A stretch of DNA of 18,855 bases from Bacillota bacterium. GTDB taxonomy: Bacteria > Bacillota > Clostridia > Acetivibrionales > DSM-2933. Positions 5,148-13,626 of this stretch are shown here, piece by piece. Location: positions 1 through 18,855 of the forward strand of contig JAUZPS010000029.1 of assembly GCA_030705945.1 (NCBI GenBank), in the 5' to 3' direction. Within the stretch, counting starts at the first letter, position 1, and each line of letters begins with the position of its first letter. A program made the translations under genes and the position numbers. A model generated the notes under the pieces. The model saw nothing but the letters and a program-made list of their open reading frames with translations, did no database searches and was not told the origin of the DNA.

Positions 5148-7850
5148 TCATGTGTCGCAATCATCATTAATGAGTTCTAAAACATTGTCGCTCAATCTAT
5201 CTCTTAAATAATTACGGGTATACTGACGCTTGTCCATATAATCCCTACGAATCTTATCATTGATCCTAAATATTTCCTCCTTAAAATCACTTGCGGATAG
5301 TCTGATTGCGCCCTGTCCAAGGATGATTAATTGCTCCAAAGCGTCTGATGTCGCAACTGTAACATAGTGTTCCCTCGCGATTTCATGAGTTACCTTCTCA
5401 ATATACGCATCTGCTGTTTCAGCTTCTTTTGTAAACACTACATGAATATTGTGATAGTCAAGTATTTCTCCTACTCCGCCTTTTACTTTATACGCGTCAA
5501 AAACCAGAATCAGTATACATTGTTTGAAGCCTTGATAATTGCAGAGGATATCCATAAGTTTGTTTCTTGCAGCCTCCAAATTCTCCTTTGCTATTTCATT
5601 TAACTCATCCCATGAAAATATAATATTATAACCGTCTATCAGTAAATATTCTTTCACCGGTTCTTTTTTCTTAGAAACTGACTTCTTATCTATCTGGACA
5701 TTTTCTTCAGCATTCTTTTTCCTATATTCAACTCCACTCCGGGAACTACCAAGTCTCTGTTTGATGGGCCCATACGTACGGACAAATATAGCTTCAAGCT
5801 CTTTATCCTCCTCCACCGTGTTTCCATAATGCATGCGGGACTTCGTTGTAACCGTCTCTTTATTTTGTTCTTCCGGCTCTGTCAGTTTCCATCCGCTGTC
5901 AACATGCATATAATCTTGAACCTTATCCCACTCAACAATAAATCCTGCTCCATTTGCGCAAAATACGGAGCTTGTCGGATTATCAATATCTGCCTCGCTG
6001 TCATAACCAACAGCTTTTATCACTTCGTCAGAATTATGGCATTGCAGATATCCCTTAAGCGAGCAGAACAGCCTTCCTCTGCCTCTGGTATAAGCGGTCA
6101 CTTCCTTCTGATATCCCCGCATTGTTGCAACGGGCGCATACCCTATTAATAAAGACGTATCTCCAGCTAGTTCAGGCGGACTGAAATCCCCGCTCATGCG
6201 TTGAATATCCGACATGGCTCGTCCAACTGATTCTGATGGAATTTCCAGCTTAAAATTATAATACGGTTCCAGTAGAACACATCTGGCTTTTTTTAACCCT
6301 TGTCTCACCGCTCTGTATGTCGCCTGCCTGAAGTCTCCACCCTCTGTATGTTTCTGATGCGCGCGGCCGGCAATCAGAGTTATCTTCATATCCGTAATTG
6401 ATGAACCTGTTAATACACCCACATGGTCCTTTTCTTCCAGATGAGTTAAAATCAACCGCTGCCAGTTGCGATCCAATAAATCCTCGCTGCAGTTGCTGGT
6501 AAAGATAAGTCCACTTCCATGTTCATTCGGCTCCATCAGAAGATGTACTTCAGCATAATGTCTCAATGGCTCAAAATGCCCTACTCCCTCCATAGGTTCC
6601 AGAATAGATTCTTTATACACAATATTCCCTTCGCCAAATTCCACATCAACACCAAACCGATTCAAAATCAGGCTCTTCAGGATTTCTATCTGCACCTCGC
6701 CCATCAGTTGAATATGAATCTCTTTCAACTGTTCAGACCACACTATATGAAGCTGTGGATCTTCTTCCTCCAGTTGGCGAAACTTAGATAACATATTATG
6801 CGCGTCACATTCCGGCGGCAAAAGAATCCGATAACTAAGCACAGGCTGCAAGACCGGCATTTCTGACGCAACCTCTGCTCCCAGACCTTCGCCAGGATAT
6901 GTCCTGCTAAGTCCTAAAACCACGCAAACTGCGCCTGCTTTCGCTTCATCAACCGCTTCATACTTTGCCCCTGAGTAAATCCGTATCTGGTCAACTTTTT
7001 CTTCCCATAAATCGCTCTCGTGATTTTGCGCTGATCCCATATCTTTACGATTTGATAACAGCATTTTTACTCTCAGGCTTCCTCCGGTTATCTTCATATA
7101 TGTCAGGCGGTTTCCCTGCTCGTCCCGCGCTATCTTATAAACCTTTGCGCCGAATTTTTCTGAATATTGCGCGCTCTTAGTGTACTGCGTAAGTCCATTT
7201 AGAAATTCCTCCACGCCATTTAACTTTAAAGCGGATCCAAAAAAACACGGAAAAATTTTTCTGTCTGCAATTAACTCTGTTATATCTTTTGTTTCAACAA
7301 CTCCACTTTCAATGTATTTGTCCAACAAAGCCTCATCGTAAACTGCTAGATTCTCCATAAATTCGTTCGGGTTCTGAGCTTTACTGAAATCTATGCATCC
7401 ATCATTGAGCAATTTCTTTAATTCAGCCAGAAGCGCCCCGCGGTCTGTTCCATTTAAATCCATCTTATTTATAAATATAAATGTTGGTATATTATATTGC
7501 TTAAGCAGTCTCCACAGGGTTTCTGTATGTCCCTGGACCCCATCGCTTCCGCTTATAACAAGGATAGCATAGTCCAGCACCTGTAATGTCCGTTCCATTT
7601 CAGTCGAAAAATCCACATGACCAGGAGTATCAAGCAGTGATATTTTACTATCTTCTAATGTAATTTCCGCCTGCTTTGAAAAAATAGTAATACCTCTTGC
7701 GCGCTCAAGCTCAAAAGTATCAAGGTAAGCATTTTTATGATCTACCCTGCCTAATTTTCTTATACTGCCGGATAGATAAAGCATACTTTCCGCCAGAGTT
7801 GTTTTCCCTGCATCTACATGGGCTAAAATACCGATTACCAGCTTTTTCAT
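5148..7850 (-). CDS. Tet(M)/EF-G-like ribosomal GTPase fused to a C-terminal NYN (YacP/Rae1-like) nuclease domain
   Basis: The protein has 900 residues, against about 640 for Tet(M). Residues 1-650 are a translation GTPase: G1 AHVDAGKTT (10-18), RGIT (52-55), DTPGH (74-78), NKMD (128-131) and GSA (205-207), then EF-G-type domains II-V. GYAPVAT at 570-576 lies in domain IV/V, not at the tip. The domain IV tip reads HQKHTEGG (498-505), without the SPVS-type loop of Tet(M). A charged linker (about 655-733) leads to an NYN domain (734-870) resembling B. subtilis Rae1/YacP: LLIDGYN (736-742), VFDA (783-786), ETAD (811-814), ATSD (833-836) and GQGAIR (845-850). These carry the expected acidic metal-binding residues. 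GTP hydrolysis on the ribosome is expected, and the NYN part may cut mRNA there. The start has GGGAG with a 7-nt spacer and a good promoter at 7953-7981. Confidence 0.9.
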   Translation of the reverse strand: MKKLVIGILAHVDAGKTTLAESMLYLSGSIRKLGRVDHKNAYLDTFELERARGITIFSKQAEITLEDSKISLLDTPGHVDFSTEMERTLQVLDYAILVISGSDGVQGHTETLWRLLKQYNIPTFIFINKMDLNGTDRGALLAELKKLLNDGCIDFSKAQNPNEFMENLAVYDEALLDKYIESGVVETKDITELIADRKIFPCFFGSALKLNGVEEFLNGLTQYTKSAQYSEKFGAKVYKIARDEQGNRLTYMKITGGSLRVKMLLSNRKDMGSAQNHESDLWEEKVDQIRIYSGAKYEAVDEAKAGAVCVVLGLSRTYPGEGLGAEVASEMPVLQPVLSYRILLPPECDAHNMLSKFRQLEEEDPQLHIVWSEQLKEIHIQLMGEVQIEILKSLILNRFGVDVEFGEGNIVYKESILEPMEGVGHFEPLRHYAEVHLLMEPNEHGSGLIFTSNCSEDLLDRNWQRLILTHLEEKDHVGVLTGSSITDMKITLIAGRAHQKHTEGGDFRQATYRAVRQGLKKARCVLLEPYYNFKLEIPSESVGRAMSDIQRMSGDFSPPELAGDTSLLIGYAPVATMRGYQKEVTAYTRGRGRLFCSLKGYLQCHNSDEVIKAVGYDSEADIDNPTSSVFCANGAGFIVEWDKVQDYMHVDSGWKLTEPEEQNKETVTTKSRMHYGNTVEEDKELEAIFVRTYGPIKQRLGSSRSGVEYRKKNAEENVQIDKKSVSKKKEPVKEYLLIDGYNIIFSWDELNEIAKENLEAARNKLMDILCNYQGFKQCILILVFDAYKVKGGVGEILDYHNIHVVFTKEAETADAYIEKVTHEIAREHYVTVATSDALEQLIILGQGAIRLSASDFKEEIFRINDKIRRDYMDKRQYTRNYLRDRLSDNVLELINDDCDT

Positions 7851-7952
7851 TACTTTTCTCCCGCATAAATTAACACATTAATATTTTAATACACTCACCA
7901 TCGGAATGAACCTCAATTTTTAGGTTTGATGGATATCTATATTTTTTAACAC

Positions 7953-7981
7953 AGTATATAACTAATTATTGATCATTTCAA
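7953..7981 (-). promoter_or_regulatory. Sigma-A-type promoter of the GTPase-NYN gene
   Basis: On the minus strand, TTGAAA (7976-7981) and TATACT (7953-7958) are separated by exactly 17 bp, each five of six to consensus. Initiation near 7946 gives a leader of about 95 nt before the ATG at 7850. The leader holds a weak 5-bp hairpin (AACCT/AGGTT). No leader peptide or terminator-antiterminator pair like those upstream of some tet genes was recognised. Confidence 0.7.
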
Positions 7982-8021
7982 TCATCAAGAATCAATTATA
8001 CATTAATTTCGTTTCAAATAT

Positions 8022-8122
8022 GGTAGTATCAAAAAACAAACTTTACAACTGGGAGTTTTAAAAACTTGATATAATGGGTTTTCATCATACAAAACTTGAA
8101 CAAGGAATTTTTTGAAACTCCC
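8022..8122 (-). repeat. S repeat module, copy C
   Basis: The tail GGTAGTATC begins at 8022 and the hairpin arms are near 8051-8064 and 8109-8122. It is nearly identical in reverse complement to copy B. One arm carries a substitution (TTTTAAAAAC where a G is expected), so the stem has one mismatch. Reading the minus strand, the order is P (8130-8234), S, tail, the same P-then-S order as the other two copies. It lies upstream of the promoter at 7953. The 395-nt gap 7851-8245 holds only this promoter, S and P. Confidence 0.8.
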
Positions 8123-8129
8123 TAATATC

Positions 8130-8234
8130 TATATAAAAAGCACTATTAATCTTACATTTGACGGAGCAAAATAACGAACGCTTTAACGTTATTTTGCGAT
8201 AGGCAAATGTAAAAGATTAATTGCTTTTTATCTA
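8130..8234 (+). repeat. P element, copy 3
   Basis: All 105 bases are identical by eye to 4272-4376. It begins 11 nt beyond the stop of the downstream giant kinase/GGDEF gene, so it would form the 3' end of that transcript as a long hairpin. The adjoining S module starts seven bases beyond its other end. Confidence 0.85.
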
Positions 8235-8245
8235 TCTTACACTCC

Positions 8246-11200
8246 CTAAATAAACTCAATTTTAAAATACTCTTCCTTCAACTTGGTATTCCTCGATAAA
8301 TTTGCTAAATACTTTTTAATATCATTATCCAAGCCTTCATGTTTTATAATTTTAAAGTGAGCCGCGCAGTTTCTTCCGTTCTCTTTGGCGCAATATAATG
8401 CATAATCACTTATGTTTATCATCTGCTCAAGGGTTAACAGTTGAGGAGCGGTTATATCCAAAGGTATTTCAACATATCCCAAGGAGCACGTCTTATGTAT
8501 CGTTTCATTTTCGGCTACTTCAATCGCCGTTTCTCTTATATTTTCAAGTACCTTCCTTGAGAACTTTTCTAAATATTCTAATTTAGTGTTATATAAAATG
8601 ATTAAAAACTCTTCCCCTCCCCAACGCACTAATGTATCGTCAGCCCTGATTATCTGTTTAAGAACTTTTGATATAGCAATCAACGCATTATCCCCGGCAG
8701 AATGACCATAGGTATCGTTGACTGCCTTAAAATGATCAATATCTAATAAAAACACTCCAATAACGTTTGCTTCTGTTGATGATTCCCTTTTATCGTTATT
8801 ATTCAGTGATATTATTTTATTTTGAATAAATTGATTTATTTTATCGTTTATGAATTCAAAAGTATACCTTCTATTATGTAAGTTAGTCAATGGGTCATGT
8901 AATGATAACTCTTTGAGTTTTTTATTAGCATCATTTAATTGGATTGTCCTCTCCTTGACTTTCTCCTCCATATTCTCATAAAGTCTGGCATTTTCAATTG
9001 AAATTGAAGCCTGTGAAGATAAGATTTTCACGATCTCTAATCTTTCTGAAGTAAATACGTTGTCGGAAAGATTATTTTCTAAATAAACCACGCCCTTGAG
9101 TCGATTTTGATAGAAAATAGGCATACACAATACAGATTTAACCCTGTTTTTTATGATATAAGGAATATATTTCCAACTACCATCAGAGCAAGCGTCATTA
9201 ATAACTATGCTGTCCCTTGTTCGAGTAACATACTGAGCGATTTCCATACACAGATCCTTACTTTCATCACACAGCAGCGAATGCATAACCTGAAACTGAT
9301 TGGAATTATCATCCTGTACCGCTTCGATATAGAATTGGCCATCTTCTTCATCTCTCAACAACAGGCAACCACGTTGAGCGCCGGCATTTTCAATCATTGT
9401 ATGAATCAATATTGTTAGAAGCTTTTCAATCTTAATTTCACTTGATATGGCTTGAGTGGAATTCAAAATCAATGTCATATCAATAGAACTGTGATTTGTC
9501 GCTGAATTTGGCCCTTTTGTTCCTTTTGACATTCTTGCTCCCCGCAGAGCAGTTTCATCAGTTATAAAATAATGCGAATATTGCTTTTCCAGAAGCTCCA
9601 CTTTTCGATAAGCTCCCCATTGGTTGTATAAATAGTGAGCTTCCTGAATAAACGCTTTCCCAATTATCTCATTCCCCTTATCCAGCCAAAACTTTCCATA
9701 TAATTCTTTGCATAGCGCTTTTAATTGAATAAAATCATTATTGCCGATGGAATCTATTGCCTTTTGGAAAAGTTCGACGATAGTATCAAGGGGTTTATTC
9801 TCGATAATTGCCATTTTAGCAGATATTAAATAGTATTTATGAGCAAAATTTTCAGGACAATTTTCCGCCCAATTTTTCATTTTCTGTTGGATGTCGCAAA
9901 GAGTTTCTTTCATTTGCGCCTGTTCTGAGTCTGTTGCTTTGTTCCATTTGTGAACTAGTATCAGCGCTCGAAATAAATAATAATCAGGCAAGGGAAAATC
10001 CGAAATCTTCACATAGTTGATCTTCTCCGCCATGGTGTTCCATTTTTCCGCTGCTTCCATATTACCTAAAACAATATTTACATAGGTGTTATATTGATAA
10101 AATCGCACCAAGTAAGTCATATTATGGATTTTATCAATCTTATCCATCATTTCATTTAATTTAGCTCCATCATCGGGTTGAGCATCCGTTTCTATGCTGC
10201 ATGGCGAGCTTTGCAGCGAAGTGGAACAAGCATCAGGGATCGTCTGGAATTTGTCAATCGCATAGTAAACAATCTCGGCTAGAAGCAATGGTACCGCGAC
10301 CTTAGCCTGTTTGAGAAAAGCGATAGTACTTTCTGTTTCTGCCTTGCACTCGGTTAAATTTTTACCAACCCACATCAGCAAATGAACTTTATGGGCGATA
10401 GCATAAGTCGCATGCATAAGATCCCCTGTTTCCAAACCTGTCCTGTAAGACATGTCATAGTAATCCAGGCTTTCCTGATAGTGGACCCGCCATTGGGAGA
10501 GATATGGAAAAACAAAACAAACCGGCGGTTTTTGCGATTCCGCTTTAAATTTATTGATTAATGCAAAAGCAGCCTCTCCCAGCTTATAACCAGTTTCATA
10601 ATCAGCAAAGACTTTTCCTAAAATATGTCCACAATCGCAAAAACATCTACATGATAATGGTGATGTTCCATAGGTCCAGGTCAGCTCAAACATTATCAGC
10701 GATGTCAGGTCAAAGAGCGGCGGATTTGCTTGAAGCGCGGGAGGCGCCACATGGAGCAGCTGCGCAGCCATAATTTTTTCCGGATCCTTTATTTCGGGAA
10801 GATTGATGAGCTTATCAACCGACGTTCGCGACAAAATCTGTCGCATATTTATGACACCCTCCTGTGTCTTCCGACTGATCTCCTCAGCGCTTTCCGGTAA
10901 ATCAATATTAAAAAGGCGCAGGGTTCTTCGTATTTCGTCTACTGTTTCAGATAGTTTGCCCTGATATATGAGTAATAAGATTTTTATCTTGGAGACAGCG
11001 CCTTTCTCAATATTGTTGCCTGCTATTTCTGATAAATGCCCACATATAGAGTCCGCTTTTAGCAAATCACCCGACAGCAAAGCAGCAGTCGCCTGTTCTA
11101 ATAATAAGTTATAAAACTTATCCTGCGATGCTGCCCACTCTTCCTCTGACAATAGCAATTCGGCTGTTTCATAATAGCTTAACGCTGCAGCAAAAGCAGT

Positions 11201-13507
11201 TGATTTCTTTGCTTTATTCCCAGCAATAATATTTAAGTCCTTAAGTTCAAACCGATCATCCTTCTCTCTGATCAAGGTCCTACCGATATTCAAATGATTG
11301 ACCAGATCAAAAATCGCATCAGTCCGTTTGGTTTCCCGGAAAGACTTTAAATACTCGCGCCCTATACATAAATGAATTTCACGCTTCTCGCTCTCCGGGA
11401 TTAAACAATAGACCGCTTGCCTGATGCGATCATGCGCAAAACAAAAACGCATATCCACGTCCATGGGACCCATCTTTTCTTCCAGAGTATTAATAAAACG
11501 GTAGTTATCGTCTAATGGAAGAATAATTTCTTCCTTGATGGCTATCCATAAATCCTTACCGCTGGTTGCAACAGATTTTTTATTGATTAAACAAACAGTT
11601 GTTAAATCAAATTTGGTACCAATGCAGGCAGCCAGCTTGAGTATATCCATAGTACCCACAGACAAGGACTCCAGCCCTTTTACCAGCAAATCTACAACAT
11701 TATCACTTATTTCAACGGCTTTAACCTTTTCCAGATCATATGCCCATTGTCCTTTTTCAGCCAGAAATGTAAAAGTTCCCTGCTGATATAACGAAGTTAA
11801 TAGCCTACTTATAAAAAACGGATTCCCCTTGGTCTTTTGAGAAATAATATTTGTCAAAGGCTCAGTCTCATTGGGATGACTGTGAAAGGTGTCAGCAATT
11901 AATTGATTTATTGCAGAGAATTTTAATGGCTTTAGGAATATTTGATGAAGTGGCTGGATTGAATCCTCCTGCTCGTTCTTCAACTCCTCCATAAGTCTAA
12001 TAAGCGGATGTCCAGCTTGCGCTTCATTGTCTCTGTACGCGCCTATAAAAAGAATATACTGTACATTACCCGATGTTAAAATGTATTTGATTAAGTCCAG
12101 TGTAGAAATATCGCTCCATTGAAGATCATCAAGAAAAATCGCCAAAGGATGTTCCCGCCTCGCAAAAACATTGGTAAATTCACGAAAAACCATCTGAAAC
12201 CGATTTTTAGCCTCCAAAGGATTGAGCTCGGCCACCTGAGGTTGAGGACCGATAATCTGCTCCAATTCAGGTATTATATCTAAGATGACCTGTCCATTGC
12301 ATCCCATGGCATCAAGTAGCTGCTTTTTCCAATTATCCAGACTGGATTGCGGTTGCGCCAGCAGTTGTCTTATTAATTCTTGAAACGCCTGAGTTATCCC
12401 GAAATATGGGATAACTCTTTCAAATTGATTGTATTTGCCTGTTATAAAATATCCTTTTCTACCAATTATAGGTTTACGAATCTCATGAATCAGCGAGGAT
12501 TTTCCTATCCCTGAGTAACCGCTTACCAGCAAAAACTCTCGACCGCCGTCTGCTGCTTTTTCAAAGCCATCAATCATCATTTCAATTTCTTCTTCACGTC
12601 CATATAATTTATGGGGAATCTCAAATCTATCGAGAATATCTCCTTTTCCAGGTATGAACGATCTGTCAATTTCTCCCATTGAGTAAAGATACTGTTGACA
12701 ATATTCCAAATCCTTTATTAACCCCAAAGCAGATTGGTACCTTTCTTCCGCTGTTTTAGAAATCAGTTTCAGCACGATATCTGAGAGGATAGCCGGAATC
12801 TCAGGATTTATCTCTCTTGGAGGAATTGGAGTTTTAGCGATATGGGAGTATATTATCTCTAGTTCATCATTACCCTTAAAAGGCAATTGCCCTGTAAATA
12901 ATTCATAAAAGGTTACTCCTAGAGAATATAAATCGGTTCTGTAATCGACGGGTCTGTTTATTCTCCCCGTTTGCTCAGGGGATATATAATCCAACGACCC
13001 TTCCAAAATATCTAAGTTGACGCATTGAGGCGCTTCTCTGATCAACTCGGCAGAAATACCGAAATCAATGATTTTTACTTGATTAGTTTTATAATTCCAG
13101 ATAAAGTTGGCTGGATTGACATTTTTATGAATAATGTTTTTCTGATGTAATTGAACCAATGAACGGGTCATTTGAATCGCCAGCTTAAATTTCTCAAAAA
13201 TATCTGCTTTAGAGGATTGCAATACACTGTAAACTGACTCTCCTCCGATATCCTCCATGATGATAGAAAGGCTGTTATTGTATTTTAATATAGCATACGC
13301 CTTAATTATTCCATTGCCAGTTAACTTATCCATAATCTCATATTCCCGGATGAAAGCGGATAGCTCTTTAGGAGAAGGGTATTCTTTATTTAATAACTTA
13401 ACAATAACAGAACAATTGTCTGCATCCCGAATGCCCCGAAAGATTGTGGAATTTTCGCCTCTGAAAATCTCTTCTTTAATTTTATAACCTTTCAGGTAGA
13501 TCATCAT
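8246..13507 (-). CDS. Multidomain signalling protein: (pseudo)kinase - ATPase - helical region - GAF - GGDEF, copy 1
   Basis: The protein has 1753 residues, with no signal peptide. Residues 7-270 are a Ser/Thr-kinase fold: K37, E54/E57, DFG (148-150), SPE (176-178) and D192, with a degenerate glycine loop (GENSTIFRG). The catalytic loop reads HKNVNPAN (127-134), with Asn129 in place of the catalytic Asp. An AAA-type ATPase follows: Walker A GYSGIGKSS (330-338) and Walker B IFLDDLQW (457-464). FAHDRIRQAVY (690-700) and long helical repeats to about 1340 resemble large predicted ATPases of multi-sensor kinases. GAF lies at about 1358-1508, then a short coiled coil, then GGDEF with RWGGEEF (1628-1634) and inhibitory-site RADD (1621-1624), so c-di-GMP synthesis with product feedback is expected. 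The kinase step is doubtful. CxCxCxC occurs at 953-959. About three quarters of residues match the upstream paralogue in the first 85 aligned. A second ATG lies one codon in. Confidence 0.9.
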   Translation of the reverse strand: MMIYLKGYKIKEEIFRGENSTIFRGIRDADNCSVIVKLLNKEYPSPKELSAFIREYEIMDKLTGNGIIKAYAILKYNNSLSIIMEDIGGESVYSVLQSSKADIFEKFKLAIQMTRSLVQLHQKNIIHKNVNPANFIWNYKTNQVKIIDFGISAELIREAPQCVNLDILEGSLDYISPEQTGRINRPVDYRTDLYSLGVTFYELFTGQLPFKGNDELEIIYSHIAKTPIPPREINPEIPAILSDIVLKLISKTAEERYQSALGLIKDLEYCQQYLYSMGEIDRSFIPGKGDILDRFEIPHKLYGREEEIEMMIDGFEKAADGGREFLLVSGYSGIGKSSLIHEIRKPIIGRKGYFITGKYNQFERVIPYFGITQAFQELIRQLLAQPQSSLDNWKKQLLDAMGCNGQVILDIIPELEQIIGPQPQVAELNPLEAKNRFQMVFREFTNVFARREHPLAIFLDDLQWSDISTLDLIKYILTSGNVQYILFIGAYRDNEAQAGHPLIRLMEELKNEQEDSIQPLHQIFLKPLKFSAINQLIADTFHSHPNETEPLTNIISQKTKGNPFFISRLLTSLYQQGTFTFLAEKGQWAYDLEKVKAVEISDNVVDLLVKGLESLSVGTMDILKLAACIGTKFDLTTVCLINKKSVATSGKDLWIAIKEEIILPLDDNYRFINTLEEKMGPMDVDMRFCFAHDRIRQAVYCLIPESEKREIHLCIGREYLKSFRETKRTDAIFDLVNHLNIGRTLIREKDDRFELKDLNIIAGNKAKKSTAFAAALSYYETAELLLSEEEWAASQDKFYNLLLEQATAALLSGDLLKADSICGHLSEIAGNNIEKGAVSKIKILLLIYQGKLSETVDEIRRTLRLFNIDLPESAEEISRKTQEGVINMRQILSRTSVDKLINLPEIKDPEKIMAAQLLHVAPPALQANPPLFDLTSLIMFELTWTYGTSPLSCRCFCDCGHILGKVFADYETGYKLGEAAFALINKFKAESQKPPVCFVFPYLSQWRVHYQESLDYYDMSYRTGLETGDLMHATYAIAHKVHLLMWVGKNLTECKAETESTIAFLKQAKVAVPLLLAEIVYYAIDKFQTIPDACSTSLQSSPCSIETDAQPDDGAKLNEMMDKIDKIHNMTYLVRFYQYNTYVNIVLGNMEAAEKWNTMAEKINYVKISDFPLPDYYLFRALILVHKWNKATDSEQAQMKETLCDIQQKMKNWAENCPENFAHKYYLISAKMAIIENKPLDTIVELFQKAIDSIGNNDFIQLKALCKELYGKFWLDKGNEIIGKAFIQEAHYLYNQWGAYRKVELLEKQYSHYFITDETALRGARMSKGTKGPNSATNHSSIDMTLILNSTQAISSEIKIEKLLTILIHTMIENAGAQRGCLLLRDEEDGQFYIEAVQDDNSNQFQVMHSLLCDESKDLCMEIAQYVTRTRDSIVINDACSDGSWKYIPYIIKNRVKSVLCMPIFYQNRLKGVVYLENNLSDNVFTSERLEIVKILSSQASISIENARLYENMEEKVKERTIQLNDANKKLKELSLHDPLTNLHNRRYTFEFINDKINQFIQNKIISLNNNDKRESSTEANVIGVFLLDIDHFKAVNDTYGHSAGDNALIAISKVLKQIIRADDTLVRWGGEEFLIILYNTKLEYLEKFSRKVLENIRETAIEVAENETIHKTCSLGYVEIPLDITAPQLLTLEQMINISDYALYCAKENGRNCAAHFKIIKHEGLDNDIKKYLANLSRNTKLKEEYFKIEFI

Positions 13508-13516
13508 GTCCCCCCC
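13502..13516 (-). promoter_or_regulatory. Unusual poly-G ribosome binding site and double start codon
   Basis: Reading the minus strand, seven consecutive G (13510-13516) precede two ATG codons in tandem (13507-13505 and 13504-13502). The G run ends 2 nt from the first ATG and 5 nt from the second, so the second ATG has the better spacing. A G run pairs only partly with the anti-Shine-Dalgarno sequence. Slippage in the run would change spacing and could tune translation. The P element ends six bases further upstream. Confidence 0.45.
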
Positions 13517-13521
13517 ATTAC

Positions 13522-13626
13522 TATATAAAAAGCACTATTAATCTTACATTTGACGGAGCAAAATAACGAACGCTTTAACGTTATTTTGTGATAGGCAAAT
13601 GTAAAAGATTAATTGCTTTTTATATA
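13522..13626 (+). repeat. P element, copy 4
   Basis: By eye it is identical to the reverse complement of 2216-2320. It differs from the other two copies at one internal base (TTTTGTGATAGG rather than TTTTGCGATAGG) and near the right end (TATATA). It fills most of the 151-nt gap between the two giant paralogues and lies only 14 nt from the downstream gene's first ATG. Any promoter of that gene would have to lie within or beyond it. Confidence 0.85.

Noticed and set aside
5829..7180. Several plus-strand open frames opposite the GTPase-NYN gene
   Set aside because: They lie inside a gene with continuous conserved motifs on the other strand and have no supporting start signals.
5148..7850. Naming the GTPase gene tet(M) or another tet allele
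   Set aside because: The protein is some 260 residues longer, lacks the Tet(M) domain IV tip loop and carries an extra nuclease domain. A resistance name is not supported by sequence alone.
2216..13626. The four P copies as a CRISPR array or direct-repeat array
   Set aside because: They are dispersed between genes over 11 kb, palindromic and without regularly spaced spacers, and no cas gene is present.
8130..13626. P copies 3 and 4 as part of the segment duplicated with the two giant genes
   Set aside because: They are almost identical (two differences in 105) while the adjoining genes differ by about a quarter of residues, and they belong to different subtypes shared with copies elsewhere. 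Independent insertion fits better.
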